Assembly: GCA_002803225.1 (NCBI GenBank)
Contig: NXFV01001162.1
Coordinates: 1-59,164, forward strand
Origin: Gamarada debralockiae
Taxonomy: Eukaryota > Ascomycota > Leotiomycetes > Helotiales > Hyphodiscaceae
Direction of reading: 5' to 3'
Length of the DNA stretch: 59,164 nt
Shown: one piece after another, positions 58,849 to 59,164 of the stretch
How the letters are laid out: each line of letters opens with the position of its first letter
Numbering within the stretch: position 1 is the stretch's first letter
Translations under genes and position numbers: made by a program
The notes under the pieces: generated by a model
The model's database searches: none
Told to the model about the DNA's origin: nothing
Seen by the model: only the letters and a program-made list of their open reading frames with translations

Positions 58849-59164
58849 ATGTCGAGCTACGCGTCACATCGAAAATTTTACACCGAAGTGCCAAAGATAA
58901 CTCAGAGCCGCGAGAGTGGATCAAGTAGCGGATCAAGTAGCAATTCACGATCGTCCTACGATAGTAGAGGATCAAGCGACTCACGCTCTTCATACGACAG
59001 CGAAAGACATTACCACTCCAGCAAGTCCAGCATGGACTATTACGGTGGTTCACAAAGCAAGCTGGAGGTGCCAAAAGAGCGCAAATATCGTGTGCCGGAT
59101 GTTGGTACATACATCTCCATCACACATACTCGTCGCATCATCACTAACCGCTCTGCAGATGACA
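58849..59164 (+). CDS. Ser/Tyr-rich protein, partial (runs off the right edge)
   Basis: ATG at 58849 (MSSYASHRKFYTEVPKI). Exon 1 runs to 59104 and intron 59105-59158 has GTACAT, CACTAAC and GCAG; exon 2 begins GATGAC. The first 85 residues are dominated by Ser, with RSSYDS-type repeats, then KLEVPKERKYRVPDV. Only the start is present. I do not recognise the family; it may be an intrinsically disordered fungal protein. Confidence 0.6.
   Translation, partial: MSSYASHRKFYTEVPKITQSRESGSSSGSSSNSRSSYDSRGSSDSRSSYDSERHYHSSKSSMDYYGGSQSKLEVPKERKYRVPDVGTYISITHTRRIITNRSADD

Overview
This window is nuclear DNA of a filamentous ascomycete (Pezizomycotina; possibly Leotiomycetes, but that rank is a guess). 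The evidence is short GT-AG introns of about 45-130 nt with TACTAAT/CTGAC-like branch sites in almost every gene, fungal versions of core genes (RPB11, LSm5, ornithine decarboxylase), a NACHT-ankyrin NLR-like receptor, and a piggyBac-type transposon relic.

Layout. 1-9.7 kb: two divergently transcribed membrane transporters, an AVT3/4-type vacuolar amino acid transporter (minus) and a Vhc1-like cation-chloride cotransporter (plus), both intact. 9.7-19.6 kb: a decayed zone with a piggyBac transposase relic, a small secreted protein gene, a broken GH5 exo-1,3-beta-glucanase and a broken mitochondrial tricarboxylate-type carrier. 20.3-27.2 kb: an intact seven-exon protein of unknown function (minus) and an intact ten-exon Pho84-like transporter (plus). 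27.7-35.5 kb: a group resembling a bacterial sulfane-sulfur module: CoA-disulfide reductase/rhodanese fusion (broken), DUF1275 membrane protein (intact), metallo-beta-lactamase hydrolase of the persulfide-dioxygenase type (broken), YeeE/YedE (TsuA-like) sulfur transporter (intact), and a gamma-glutamyltranspeptidase stump. 35.5-38 kb is AT-rich and gene-poor. 38-41 kb: an intact secreted Diels-Alderase/CrtC-like lipocalin-fold protein and a broken nitronate monooxygenase. 41.5-48.5 kb: housekeeping block with RPB11, a protein built from a duplicated module, LSm5 and a DEDD 3'-5' exonuclease. 49-52.4 kb: NLR-like protein with nine nearly identical ankyrin repeats. 53.2 kb: a tRNA-Asn(GTT) gene with a normal 14-nt intron plus a second 52-nt GT...AG insertion in the D stem. 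54-55.5 kb: ornithine decarboxylase with a 5'UTR intron. The window ends inside a serine-rich gene.

Two themes stand out. First, the tRNA-Asn gene carries an extra insertion that looks like a spliceosomal intron; its exact removal restores the cloverleaf. Second, accessory metabolic genes are repeatedly broken by 1-nt indels and stop codons, while core genes a few kilobases away are intact over thousands of coding bases. Real pseudogenization is therefore the better explanation, though assembly error in some cases cannot be excluded from sequence alone. All splice sites were placed by eye from reading frame and family knowledge; no search or alignment was run.
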